A stretch of DNA of 64,000 nucleotides from Symsagittifera roscoffensis (Eukaryota; Xenacoelomorpha; Acoela; Convolutidae). How positions within the stretch are numbered: the stretch's first letter is position 1; every line of letters starts with the position of its first letter. The notes under the pieces are model-generated. The model ran no database searches, had not been told where the DNA came from, and saw only the letters and a list, made by a program, of their open reading frames with translations. Shown piece by piece: positions 21,690-32,730 of the stretch. The stretch spans positions 39,632,759-39,696,758 of the forward strand of contig NC_087063.1 in assembly GCF_963678635.1 (NCBI RefSeq). Direction: 5' to 3'. Position numbers and translations under genes: made by a program.

Positions 21690-22990
21690 ACCTTGACCCT
21701 GTCATCCGACAAGTTCAATCTTGGCACAAATATAAAACCAAAACCAGTAAAAGGCTATATCACAATTCTAGGAAATAAAACCTTACTTCGATATTTCCGA
21801 ATACTTTATAGTACGACGATAAACAAAAAAACTGACCTCTTAGAAAATCATTCTCTTGAAACAAAAGTACCCTGTCTTCAACAAAGCTCAAAGTTAATTG
21901 CATTTCACATTCCCTGCATACAAAGGACATGCAGGATCAGAAAAAAAACATATTCAAATTTCGCTCAAAACTTTTATTTTCCAAATGCACCAATATGGAT
22001 AAAAGTACTTCATTGCAGAAAATGTCATTTAAACAAACCTCTCCCACATCAATAGAAAATAGCGGAAAAACAAGACTTTAAAGGACTAAGTCTTTATTTC
22101 AATCACAAATTTCATTCAATCTCAATCAATTTCAATCCTTTGATAACAAAGGCCCTATATCACCCTCCTCAGAAGGAAAATCATTTATAATGTTAATAGT
22201 TAACGCATTTATACACTATATAGCACTCAACCCTGTACCTCACTGCAACGCTTATTATACTTATACAACAATTTGCGAACACTGGATACCAAAAGTTGGA
22301 TTACCTGAAATCCTTGTCACAGGCAATGGAACAGAATTTATAAATAACGAAATCATTACACTCTATCACCTCTTTAAAATCAAGCATAAATTTAGAACAT
22401 CCCATGCCCCATGACAAATGGACTAGTTGAAAGCATGAACCGTTCACTACAAGAATACCTCCGATGTATAATAAACGGAGACGATAAAAATCCACCTAAT
22501 GGTCAGCAGACGTAAGATTATTCACATTAGCATATAATTCTCAAATCACAACAACACTTAAACTATCAACATTTCAACTGGTTTTTAACCAAAAACCACG
22601 TAAACCGATAATGTTTATATCACACTCCACAAAAAACGCACAAAGTTAATGTCAACCCAATAAAGACTCAATTTGTTATAAACTACCACTTCACACTCAT
22701 GACGAAGATCATTTCCACCATCCACAAATTTTAAAATTAGCTTCTAGAGCCCAGACAGAATGGATATTCTACCGAGATGTAAAACGTGATGAAATTTATC
22801 AAAAAATTGCAGAGAAATTGTTACAAAGACAAAATATTCAATCTCAAAAAAATTTGTTTTACACCACCATCAAACCTAAAAATAGGAACATTTGTCTTAA
22901 TATCTAATTTTATTAATCGAAAAGGAATCTCAAATAGCTACAACCTATCCAAAAATGACCATTTCAAATTATAGAAAAACCTACAGACGT
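21690..22990 (+). pseudogene. Integrase, copy C (shared inactivating changes)
   Basis: The zinc-binding region contains FYFPNAPIWIKVLHCRKC (about 21975-22025). The core runs HYIALNPVPHCNAYYTYTT, then GLPEILVTGNGTEFINNEI, then TNGLVESMNRSLQEYLRC (about 22210-22470). The second catalytic Asp (normally T-D-N-G) is Gly here. A one-base loss after SHAP shifts the frame (TGACAAATGG where TGGACAAATGG is expected). The C-terminal domain continues at 22786-22974. Copy D shares both lesions. Confidence 0.8.
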
Positions 22991-24190
22991 CACATATAAA
23001 CTTATAGATCACAAAAAAAAAAGAAACAACATAGAAATAATCTTTTACCATACTATCCGAAGGAATACGCCCTTCGCGAGTTAACACAATTATACTCCTT
23101 CACAGAATTACACATCGTTGACAAAAGCTCAGACAAAACTTACAACAGAAAACAACAAACTCCGATCATCTACCCAAATCATCAGATATATTTCAAAAAG
23201 ACACATTAGAAAAGCCTTAAAAACAAATAGCTCAAAAACAAAAATTTAATCATAAACTGCAAGAAAAAACTCTGGTAACCCAAATCAAAGAAAAATCACA
23301 ATAAACCCCATTATGTCGCCTTTGAAATCAACCAAGAAAAGATTACCAAACTTTTATTCCACAATCTAAAATATGAAATAAAGTAGAATTTCAGAAACCG
23401 TCTGATTAATTAGACAACAATCATAACAATTTTAGTAAAAACTTAAAGAAGCTGTTAATTACAAACAATCATTTTCTCTTTAGAAATAACTATTTTAAAA
23501 TCAGCCAGCCAAAATGGTTTGATATCATCTCATTTCTCTATAAACACCACCACTATTATTAGCCGATATATCTCCAGCTTGAACTAGATCTAAAACTACA
23601 ACTCAAAGACCTCCAGGTCAAAAAAGCACTTCCCTTCTATTTGACAACTTAAATAAATATCATATTAAATTTGCCACCCTCTTCTATCAGTCAACACAAA
23701 AATCAACAATATTGCCTCAAATTATACCCCGCTTTCCTCCAAAAAAGATAATGAATAAGCCAAAAGATAAAATTCAACATGATCACTTAGCCTAAAGCCG
23801 TTCTACCTCCCAAAAACCCCTAATCATCCCACAAAGAAAAACAAGACTTACCTAAACACCCAGACTTTCTTTAACCAAAAACTCTTCATACCCAACCCAC
23901 TAGTCAAAAATCAATAAGCAATTCGATCACATTTGGCTACAACTCCGAAAAAAATACTTCGACAAAGCACATTAATTCTCGAATGCTCCTTTTAAACTCA
24001 GTTCAACAAATAAAATTGTTTGTATCACCCTTTCTTTCAATTCTTTCAACAATTTTTCAATATTGTATTTTTCTCATAACCGACTTTTTAGAACTTGCAA
24101 TCCTCTTTTTTCTAATTTTTTGTTTCCAATTCATTCTTTTCTATTCCATCAAACAAACCTACCTTTCTCTCTCCAAAACCGTTTAGTACC

Positions 24191-25800
24191 TAAACAGGTA
24201 CGAAACTTAATATTTTATACATGACACGAAGTTTACTAAGTAGAAAAGATATTTTTAATCTTTTCGTAATTTTTCGAGCTTTTCTCGTTTCTCTTGTTTA
24301 AACAGTTCTTAAATGCATAAAAAAGGCGGCAATTCCCTTTGCATTAGCAACAAGTTTTTGAGGAGTACTTTTTTGAGACATAAATTAAAATTCCAAAAAT
24401 TTTTCTGAAGGTATTCAAACAAATTAACCAAAACTGAAAATGATGATAGGAATGACTTTATCATAAAATGTTACCGTTTTTTTATTCATCAAGAGTTCAT
24501 GAATCAAACGAAAATCATTCTACAAAGCTAGGGAGGTAATAATGCAGAATATTTTTCAACTAGCGCATGAATCGCACCTAAAGTTTAATGTAGAAAAAAA
24601 TTTAATGTAGACTATTGTTTAATGTAGAAAAAAGCTGCCTAAAAAATAGACAAAACAAAAAAATAAGGACATTTAACGCAACCGTAAAAGTAAACTGAGA
24701 CATCCAACAAGCTTAAGGAGTTTACTAAGTTTTTGAAAAAGATAATTAAGTAATGAAAGATCTCAAGAACACAATTTTGTTAAGAAAAACGAATAGACGC
24801 CAAATTTGCAACCACTAAATGTCTTTTTATCTAGGTTTTTTGAAAACTTTAAAAAATTATACAAAATGTAATATCTCAATTGGAGAATTGAAAAATTGTT
24901 GTTTCATAAAACATTTAGAAAAAAAAACAACAATTTTTTTTTCAAAAATTGAAACTCTCTGAGCAGTCATAATGAAGTCAGTCGATATCCGCAAAAACCT
25001 AGCATCAACGCACTATAGCTTCATAAACATCAATTTTTGAAAGACACTCTTTTTAACCTAAGTAAATTTTCTGGAAAATCGTAAGAAGCGTCAAATCGCG
25101 GGAAAAAATTGAGCCTTCATATTTGGCTGTACAATGACAAAACCCTGCCACAGGATTGATACTTTCAGGTTGTACTATATATTTCCAAATTTAGTTTTTT
25201 GAAAAATAAAAAGAAAGCCACATCTCAGAAATCGTAAGGATTTGAGCAGTCATATTTGGAGGCCAGATTTGCTTTCCCTCTGAGAACCCTAAACAAACTA
25301 CGACTAAAAATGGTTACATTTCGATTAAATGGTGTATTTGTATGGTTCTATTTTCATCAGCGCCTCATGTTTTCCAATAAAAACAAGGATGGCAGGTTGA
25401 TGTGCAAGTAGCACAGAAAATTCCGAAAAAAAAGTTAGTTTTTTTTGCAGATGATTGTGATGCTTTTTGTCCGTTCTCCTATGAATGGATCTAAGTAAAT
25501 CCCTGAAAAAATAGTACTTTCGATATTAAGAGTGAAATGCGCATCTTTGAAAGCAAATTTACTCAAAAAAATTAATTCAAAAAACTTAATTATGAAATGC
25601 TCATCGAAAAAAAATTCAAAATCAGAAAAATTCGTTATATTTTGCATACTTTGTTTTTGAGTTATGTGATATCTTTCCTGTAGTCAAAAAAGCGCTAAAT
25701 CAAACCTAAAAAACTGATATTCCCCGAGTAAAACTTTAAAAAAAAATTAACTAATTCCGTATTACAGGCCTGCTAGCTCTTTACTTGCTTAATTGCTTGT
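24191..25800. other. Repeat-rich spacer between copy C and the MITE block
   Basis: No gene. The part at about 24760-24940 is repeated at 47930-48105, and 25120-25310 holds diverged ~165-bp satellite units (AGGATTTGAGCAGTCATATT). Short TTTAATGTAGA phrases occur three times around 24580-24630. Confidence 0.55.
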
Positions 25801-26154
25801 TTTCTCTATAATGAGCAGTTTTTTTTGGAAAAACTTTTGGAAGGGGTTCGAATCACCACTACAAGCCTTCGTTATGCTATATCAGTCAACCCATTCCGAC
25901 GATTATTCGTGGTACCTGATTTTGCGAAGAAAAAACTAAAACACACCCGAATACAAAGTTCCTACCCACATTGTGGTCGGAACAGAAATATCATTCCTGA
26001 CACCCATGCAGCCGAACAAGCGATAGAAGTAAACGAAGCTGATCTCGGTTAATTGCAAAATCAGGAACAAAATCTTAGTTGCTCTCAGTAATACGGGACA
26101 CTGCTTAAATAAAAAACTCCTTGCTTTGGAAATTAACCGACAATAAATAGGCAG

Positions 26155-26557
26155 CAGGGTTGGGGAAAAAACGTTAAATAACGAAAAAAATCAATTAAAC
26201 AGCGTTTGTTTTGTAAAAAAAAACATGTTTTATTGTTTTTTCTTACAGTTTGTTCAGTTCCATTTTTCTGCCCTCATTCCGATGAATTAATAGATATGCG
26301 GCAAGAAAAACATAAGTCAGATAATAATCTCTTCTTTCGCTACAAAATGTTCAAGATGATCCGTTGCCGCATTGAAAGATTGAGCCTACTCAATAAGGGA
26401 AGGTGGCTCACACCCCTATCGCAGCGGTTCGACTCCCCGAGAATGCTAGTTTTTTGCGATAAACGTTTTAAAATAAAAAACACTGTTTTTAAATTTCTGT
26501 TTTAAAACATGTTTTTTACCTTGTTTTAAAACATGTTTTAAAACATCCCCAACCCTG
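26155..26557. mobile_element. hAT-like MITE, copy 1 (403 bp)
   Basis: The ends CAGGGTTGGGGA and TCCCCAACCCTG are perfect 12-bp inverted repeats. The flanking octamers ATAGGCAG (26147-26154) and ATAAGCAG (26558-26565) differ at one base, as expected for an 8-bp hAT target-site duplication. AAAACATGTTTT palindromes lie near both ends. A GCGGTTCGACTCCCCGAG string at about 26423 resembles a Pol III B box. A ~99-codon frame inside (26206-26505) has no recognisable domain and is probably incidental. Confidence 0.75.
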
Positions 26558-26699
26558 ATAAGCAGACATGCGATTGTCCGACAACTGAGTTTAAAAGAAG
26601 TACAGCACTCAGTCAAATTCAAACCCACAACATTTGATGGCCTTTTAACCCCCCGGTGCTTCAAATTTTTAAAAATTCATGAGAAACCGCATATATTGG

Positions 26700-28830
26700 A
26701 AATAAGATCCGCATGCTCTGAGTGTACTCTGACAGCACCCAATTACAGGAATCGTAATCACAAATTTTGAAAAACCTTAAAATTTTGTGATGTTTTATTA
26801 AGTTCGTTGAAAAAATTTAAAATGAGCTAAGAAACGTCACATCTAGGAAACTTAAAGCAATTGAGCATTCGCATTTGGACGCAAGACTTGCAACTCCTGG
26901 GAGTACTCTTACAGTGGATAACTACAACGTTGGAACATTCACATTTTGAGAAACTTCAAACTTAAGTTTTCTAAAAAAAAGATTTTTTTTTGAAAACCAG
27001 ACTAGCGTGTACCGCACCTCCGTTGCTTCGAATTTTCAACAACTCAAAAAAAACTATTCTTTGAGTGTACTCTGACATCACCCAGTTAAAGGGTTCGTAA
27101 TTAAAAAAATTGATTCACTTTTTTTATACAAACTTTGAAGAATCATAGAATTTTTTGAAATTTTGTATAAGTTCTTCGAAAAACTTAAAATGAACTTAAA
27201 AAACGTCACATCTGGGAAACTGAAAGCAATTGAGCAGTCGCATTTGGACGCAAGATTTGCAACTCCTGAGAGTAACATCAAATGTTGTAAAATTTTTGAT
27301 TCGATTTTTTAATTCAAACTTTGAAAAAAACCATAAAAATTTGTGACATTTTTTTATATCTAAGTTTATAATGAATTCAGAAACGTCACATCTGGGCAAC
27401 TGAAAGCAATTGAGCAGTCGCAATAGGACGCAATATTTGCAAATCCTGAGAGTACTCTTACAGTACCCAACTACAACGTTGGGAAATTCAAATTATGAGA
27501 AACTTCACCTTAAGTTTTCTTAAACGGGTATTTTTTTGAAAGCCAGAAAAAATTCATTTTTCGAAAAATACCAAAATTTGAGCAGTCTTTTTGTATGGCA
27601 AAATTCGCAATCTTTGAAAGTACACAACTACAGGGTTGGGAATTTCATTTTAACGAATTATTTTGTAATTTGTGTTTTCTGAAAAATTCCAAAAAAAAAA
27701 TCGTCGTATCTCTTAAACAAAAATGATTTTGGCACTCTTAATTGGAGGCCAAAATTGCAACGCCTGAACTTACTCTGACAGCCCCCCAACTACAGGTTAG
27801 GAATTTCAAACTTTGAAAAAAAAATAATTTAATTTTCATGAAAATTTTTTTGAAAAAATCACAAAAAACGTCATATCTGGAAAACTGCAAGACTTTGAGC
27901 AGCCCTATTTGGATGCAAAATTCGCAGTCCTATTTGGAGGCCAAAAATCGCAACTCCGGAGAGTACCCTGACAGAGCCTCACTACAGAGATAATAAATTC
28001 AAGTTTTGTGAAATTTTGTTTAAATAAGTTTTCTGAAAAATTTTGAAAAAAATCCTAGAAAAAACGTCATATCTCGAAAACAACAAGAATTTGAGCAGCC
28101 ATATTCAGATGCAAGATTTGCAAACCCCTGAGATTACCCTCACAGATTCCAATAACAGGATTGAGATCTTCAAAATTCTGGAATTATTTAACATTCAAGT
28201 TTTTTGAAAATTTCGGATAAAATCATAAAAAATGTCAGATCTCAAAAACTACAAGGATTTGAGCAGTCATATTCGGCTGCGAAATTCGCAACTCCTGAGA
28301 GTACCCTGAAAGAGCCTGACTACAGAGATGGTAGTTTCAAATTTTATGAATATTTTTTAATCTAAGTTTTCTGAAAAATTTTAAAAAAATCCAAAAAAAC
28401 GTCATATCTCGAAAACTACAAGGATTTGAGCAGCCATAATCAAAGGAAAGATTTGCAACCCCTGAGAGTACCCTCACAAAACGCAACAACTGGATTGAGA
28501 TCTTCAACGTTGCGGAATTTTTTAAAATTTTTTTGAAAAAGTCAAAAAACGTCATATCTCGAAAACTGCAAGGATTTCAGAAGTGAGAACTGGAGGCAAG
28601 ATTCGCAACCCCTGAGAGTACCCTGACAGCACCCAACTACAGGGTGAGAATTTCAAAAAAGGAGAAATTTATTGAAATAAAAATTTCTAAAATTTTAAAA
28701 TTGCTTATCTCGTAAACTAAAAGAATTTGGTTATTCATATATGGAGGCCAGAATCGCAAAACCTGGGAAAACTGACAGCATCCTACTATTGGGTTGCTAA
28801 TTTCGAACTTGATGTAAAAAAACACCGAAT
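26700..28830. repeat. Degenerate tandem satellite, ~150-180 bp period (array 1)
   Basis: The CGTCATATCTCGAAAACT-type core recurs at about 27204, 27384, 27553, 27702, 27869, 28065, 28234, 28400 and 28550, with spacings mostly of 149-180 and one of 196. Each unit also holds TTTGAGCAG, CAACCCCTGAGAGTACCCTG and CAACTACAGG. Units differ by many substitutions, so the array is old. Confidence 0.85.
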
Positions 28831-29225
28831 TTAAACTGGAACATCGAAAAAAAACCTCAACCATTGCAACATACGATATAGCTTAAACGTGAAAAAATTC
28901 ATTTGTTAAACATGCAAAAATAATAGGTTGAAAAAGCTTAAACATGGCGAGATATTGAAGACCACATCTATATATATAATATTAGATAATACATAGATAA
29001 TCGATGAAATTTAAGAAAAATTAAGCGACGGTAGACAGACATACTCAAATTAATTTAAAAACAGGTATACAGACAGACACATTTAATTTGGCCTCGAAAA
29101 AAATAATGAAAAATTAATAACCATGCGGAAAACTAATTGAAAAAAATTCTTTCGTTAAACATGCAAAATTATTATGCTTAAACATGGGAGATAGCTGTCA
29201 CTCGCATTTAAAAATAGTATAGATA
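28831..29225. repeat. Satellite-associated tail sequence
   Basis: GCTTAAACATGGCGAGATA-type text, short AGACAGACA runs and ATGCAAAATTATTATGCTTA motifs. A close relative follows the array in copy E (about 42700-43040), and shorter tails at 29840 and 50240 share AACATGCAAAAATA and the GGCGA(G/A)ATAGTGA phrase. The array therefore travels with a constant end. Confidence 0.55.
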
Positions 29226-29830
29226 GAAGGTCACATCTCGAAAACTATAAAAATTCGAGCAGTCTTATTTGAAGGCAATATTCGCAAACCTTGACTGTAC
29301 TATGACACAACTACAGGGTTGAGAATTTCAACTTGGTGAATTATTTTGTAATTTGGGTTTTAAAAATTTCTAAAAATCACAAAAATCGTCGTATTTCGTG
29401 AGTTCAAAAAAATTTAGACATTTTTAATTGGAGGCCGAATGCACAAACCCTGAGATTACTCTGACAGCCCCTACTACAGAGTTGGGAACTTCAAACTTTC
29501 ATTTACAAAAAGTTTTCTGAAAATTTTTTTGAAAAAAATCACAAAAAACGTTGTATCTGGAATACTACAAAGATCTGGACAGTCATATTCAGAGGCAAGA
29601 TTCACAACCCCTAAGAGTACCCTCACAGTTTCCAACTACAGGATTCAAATCTTCAAAGTTTCGGAATTTTTTTAAATCTGTTTTTTTTTAAATTTTGTGA
29701 AAAAATCATAAAAAACGTCATATCTCGAAAACTTCAAAGATTTGAGAAGTGAGATTCGGAGACAATATTCGCAACCCCTGAGAGTACCCTGACAGCATCA
29801 ACTACAGGTTGAGAAACTCAAAAAATCAAA
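29226..29830. repeat. ~165-bp satellite (array 2)
   Basis: About three to four further units, more diverged than array 1. It is colinear with 49657-50240, including private variants such as GGACAGTCATATTCAGAGGC, so these two blocks are paralogous copies. Confidence 0.75.
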
Positions 29831-30175
29831 TTGAAGCGTGCAAAAATGATTTTGTTAAACATGCAAAAATATACGTTGAAAAAGCTTTTAAAGATGGCGA
29901 AATAGTGAGCCCGCATTTAAATACTTAATAGATGATGTATTTTGTAAAACAAGTTGCGAACGAAAAAAGCTCCGGTTGTTATACCTTTGCTAGTCGTAGG
30001 GTTGAACAAAGTGCACTGGCACTTGGAAATCTGCCTGGTACTCTTTTTTGTCATATATCGGCTTGACACAGTCGAAAGTCCAACAGTTAAAACTCGCAGC
30101 ATCGACCGTTGAACAAAATTGTTTAGTGATAAAGATTTAAATTATACTTCAAAAGACAAAGTAGTGACTTATCCT
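29831..30175. repeat. Right end of the 18.5-30.2 kb duplicated segment
   Basis: This tail matches 50241-50596 nearly base for base. Similarity stops at AAAGTAGTGACTTATCCT (ending 30175 and 50596). The breakpoint lies only 79 bases from the stop codon of the actin-related gene. Confidence 0.7.
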
Positions 30176-30253
30176 CAAAAAATCTAGACATTACTACAAC
30201 AATTACTATTCCTTACAAACGCAACGATAAACAGTGAAAGAAAAACATTCAGT

Positions 30254-31570
30254 TTAAGGGCATTTCTTTTCAACTATGGATTTACCAGTTTCTTCAAACT
30301 CTTGTTTTGAAATCCACAGCTGGTGAAAACTTCCAAGACTTCCCAGAATGGATCCGCCGACCCAGGTGCTAAAACGCCTCTCAGCGGTTCCACTGTTTGA
30401 CACAACTTTTAGTTTGACATTTGATGCAACTCGGCTGCCGAGATCTTTATTCAATCGCTCCGTGAATCCCAAAATCAGAGAATTACCGCCAGTCACGATT
30501 ACGTTTCCAAACAAAGAAGCTCGAATATCAATGTCACAGAGCGACACTGCTTTTTGAACAGCTTCGCACATAGTCAATGTACTGCTTGTTACATTCACGT
30601 TCGCTGAAGTTAAAGATTTGATGCATTCTGACGAAATGATCATGTTTGAATCGAAAAGACCTTCTGATATTCGGAACCGTTCTTCTCCAAATGAGGCATT
30701 GCACCCATTAGGAAAATCATAAGAAACTCGCGGCATTTGCGAAATGGAGTCTTTGTCATATGTTGATTCAGTATTTACTTGCAAAACACTGGCTGTGAAA
30801 TCTTGTATCAAATCTTTCAACATGAATTCGTGATAAGAGGGCGTTACTCTATCGACGTTGGATTTTTTCTTCCAGATTGGCTCGGAACCTTCTGAAACTG
30901 CTTCTTTCGATGCAACGGAGTATAATGGAACTAAATCGATTCCGGAATTAGTGAAATAATCTTTACATTGCCTCGAGATAAAGTCTCCGGCAAGAGGACT
31001 CCGAATTATCGCATTCTTTAATACATACCCATCGTGAACTGGTACAGCTGATGTCAGCTCTGCGCCGCTATCCAAAACAACGCCAGAAGTTCGCCCATGG
31101 GCAAAAGCAGCTAAAACTGGACCTTTGACTAAAAAGAAGGCAGGTATAGAATACTTTTCAAACAATAGTTCAGTTAGTTTCTCCCGATTCGACCGTGTAT
31201 TCCAGGCAGCCTCAGACATCACAACGGGATGATACGCACTTTGAGATTGGATCGAAAAGGTGTAGAGATGATCCAACGCTTTTTCAAAAAGTTCCCAATT
31301 CTCAATCATACCGTCTTTTATCAGATTTGTAACTGTCATATCCGCAATTGGAAGCTTCACTTTGTTTGTCCCGATGTAATATTTTGTTTTCGAGATTTTC
31401 TTTACTGAATCATCGGTATCCACGGCTGATGCTTCATGCAGTACGCCAATGCTAGCTGGAAGATCAGCTTTCGGGGTGTCCTCACCAGCAAAGCCAGCGC
31501 GTATGCTGTTCGACCCAAAATCAAACACCACAGCGCCTATCTCATCGCCTCCGTAAATTCCACCGCTCAT
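30254..31570 (-). CDS. ACTL6A: Actin-related protein of the ACTL6/BAF53 (ARP4) family
   Basis: A single-exon 438-residue protein, close to the ~429 of vertebrate BAF53. The start MSGGIYGGDEIGAVVFDFGS matches the family N-terminus, so this Met is preferred over an in-frame one 21 codons upstream whose extension is not conserved. The phosphate-1 loop is DFGSNSIRAGFAG, a conserved block reads HPVVMSEAAWNTR, phosphate-2 is LDSGAELTSAVPVHDGYVL, the adenosine loop is VIVTGGNSLILGFTERLN, and the C-terminus is WVGGSILGSLGSFHQLWISK...KKCP, where KCP (not KCF) is the BAF53 ending. In other animals this protein pairs with actin on the HSA helix of SWI/SNF, INO80 and TIP60/SRCAP remodellers in the nucleus. 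The frame is intact with no stop or intron. A splice acceptor lies 6 bases upstream. Choosing ACTL6A over ACTL6B is arbitrary outside vertebrates. Confidence 0.93.
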   Translation of the reverse strand: MSGGIYGGDEIGAVVFDFGSNSIRAGFAGEDTPKADLPASIGVLHEASAVDTDDSVKKISKTKYYIGTNKVKLPIADMTVTNLIKDGMIENWELFEKALDHLYTFSIQSQSAYHPVVMSEAAWNTRSNREKLTELLFEKYSIPAFFLVKGPVLAAFAHGRTSGVVLDSGAELTSAVPVHDGYVLKNAIIRSPLAGDFISRQCKDYFTNSGIDLVPLYSVASKEAVSEGSEPIWKKKSNVDRVTPSYHEFMLKDLIQDFTASVLQVNTESTYDKDSISQMPRVSYDFPNGCNASFGEERFRISEGLFDSNMIISSECIKSLTSANVNVTSSTLTMCEAVQKAVSLCDIDIRASLFGNVIVTGGNSLILGFTERLNKDLGSRVASNVKLKVVSNSGTAERRFSTWVGGSILGSLGSFHQLWISKQEFEETGKSIVEKKCP

Positions 31571-31576
31571 TTGAGA

Positions 31577-31590
31577 CTGAAAAACGGCCA
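31577..31590 (-). promoter_or_regulatory. 3' splice acceptor upstream of the ACTL6-like gene
   Basis: On the minus strand GGCCGTTTTTCAG is followed by TCTCAA and then the ATG. The pyrimidine-rich tract plus CAG is a good acceptor, leaving a 6-base 5' UTR if used. It marks either a trans-splice site or the end of a 5'-UTR intron. It also explains why the upstream in-frame Met is unlikely to be used. Confidence 0.55.
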
Positions 31591-31686
31591 AAAAAAATGG
31601 TTTAGATCCAGCAAATACATCACATTTTCTCAAAATTGGCCATTGTTATATCCATTTATCTAGCTTAATATCATGTTCATAGAAAC

Positions 31687-31924
31687 TTAATCCAGCTTAT
31701 TTATGCTTATACTCCGATAATCAGAAGGTCGGAAATCACCATAGCAACTTAAGTTACTAAAATGGTCCTTCAATGTTTCACCAAGTAAAAAAACTCTTGG
31801 CACATCATAAATAAGGGAACTGTGAAGAGACGTATAACGAACAGGAGGAAATATAAGAGAGTCGATCCGTCGACAATCATTATCAGAAGGCCAAAAATTA
31901 ACATAGTTCATTATATGTTTCTCA
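31687..31924 (-). pseudogene. Unrecognised open frame upstream of ACTL6-like gene (possible truncated gene end)
   Basis: A minus-strand frame of about 75-80 codons ends with TAA 116 bases before the ACTL6-like start. It reads NFWPSDNDCRRIDSLIFPP early, then DVPRVFLLGETLKDHF, and ends YRSISINKLD. Its codon use looks coding-like and it has no low-complexity bias. I do not recognise the protein. The frame is cut off upstream where the 31.9-kb retroelement begins. It could be the last exon of a host gene interrupted by the insertion, the downstream part of an operon-like pair, or chance. Confidence 0.3.
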
Positions 31925-31934
31925 ATCAGTTGAA

Positions 31935-32730
31935 ATTTCAAAAACAATTGCTAAAATTGCCAAAAAATTGGCCACAGAAGAACTAAATCCAGAACTAATG
32001 GAACCATATAACGCATGCAGATTAATACCCTTAGATAAGAATCCAGGGGTAAGACCCATAGGCATAGGAGAAGTTATGCGTAGGATAATAGGGCGAACAA
32101 TAACTAAATTCCTAAAAAACGAACTCATGTCGCTCGGTTCAAACTACCAACTCTGCCTAGGACAAAAATGTGGCATTGAAAATGCGATCCACACGCTAAG
32201 AGATCAATACAGCAAAACTTCCGCTGATGCAGTTGTACTGATAGATGCCGAAAACGCTTTCAACTCGCTGAACCGAAAGCTGGCATTAAAAAACACCGAA
32301 AATACCTGTCCTTCCCTTTTAACAGCGATTAAGAACTCCTACTCCAATCCATCTAAACTATTTGTTAACAAAAAACAATCTACTCTCAAGAAGGGACAAC
32401 CCAGGGGGATCCACTAGCAATGGCCATGTACGGTCTAGCCATAATACCCCTCATAAAACTTTTATCAGTAGACGATGTAACCCAGAAAGGGTACGCAGAC
32501 GACGGAAACGCAGTCGGTAAATTAAGCAATCTACGAACCGTCCTCGATAAAATCGTATCACTGGGTAAATTTTTCGGCTAACACGTGAAAGCATCCAAAC
32601 GCCAACTCATTGTCAAGGATGAAAAACTCGGTGAAGCTCAGAAAATCTTCGAAAATACAGGAATCACTATGAAGGCAGGAGCCCGAGTGCTTGGTTCAGT
32701 TATAGGAACAGAATCTGAAGGTAAAAAGTT
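31935..32730 (+). pseudogene. Reverse transcriptase core, copy 1
   Basis: Motifs in order: NPGVRPIGIGEVMRRIIGR (about 32037-32095), VLIDAENAFNSLNR with the first catalytic Asp (about 32235-32275), TTQGDPLAMAMYGLAI after a one-base shift (about 32395-32450), and GYADDGNAVGKL with the catalytic DD (about 32490-32525). A stop follows FFG at 32579, and sequence continues as VKASKRQLIVKDEKLGEAQK. The motif set is that of a non-LTR-like RT. The frame breaks make this copy inactive. Confidence 0.75.

Larger units (their letters stand above)
18493..24190 (+). mobile_element. Second gypsy-type family, copy C (inactive)
   Basis: Gag-type, protease, RNase H and integrase pieces lie in gypsy order on the plus strand. 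The RT core is not recognisable and appears lost between protease and RNase H. A block of ~165-bp satellite lies within gag (about 19575-20335). Copy C is colinear at high identity with copies D/E (38205-47930), including shared disabling changes in the integrase. It is unrelated in detail to elements A and B. Confidence 0.8.

Noticed and set aside
26385..26445. A functional tRNA gene
   Set aside because: GGTTCGACTCCCC resembles a T arm, but no cloverleaf can be formed: the T stem pairs poorly and no matching acceptor 5' strand exists.
26206..26505. A 99-codon frame (also at 48506-48793) starting MFCKKKHVLLFFLTVCS that looks like a signal peptide
   Set aside because: It lies entirely inside the hAT-like MITE, begins within an A/T-rich palindrome, and the second copy ends at a different place. 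The hydrophobic start is explained by the T-rich terminal sequence.
27078..28864. Minus-strand frames within the ~165-bp satellite (for example 27196-27423 and 28337-28555)
   Set aside because: They repeat the same satellite text out of phase, carry no domain and are broken by unit divergence.
31571..31633. A 21-residue N-terminal extension of the ACTL6-like protein
   Set aside because: The extension is not conserved in the family, crosses a strong TTTTTCAG acceptor, and the downstream MSGGIYGGDE is the family start.
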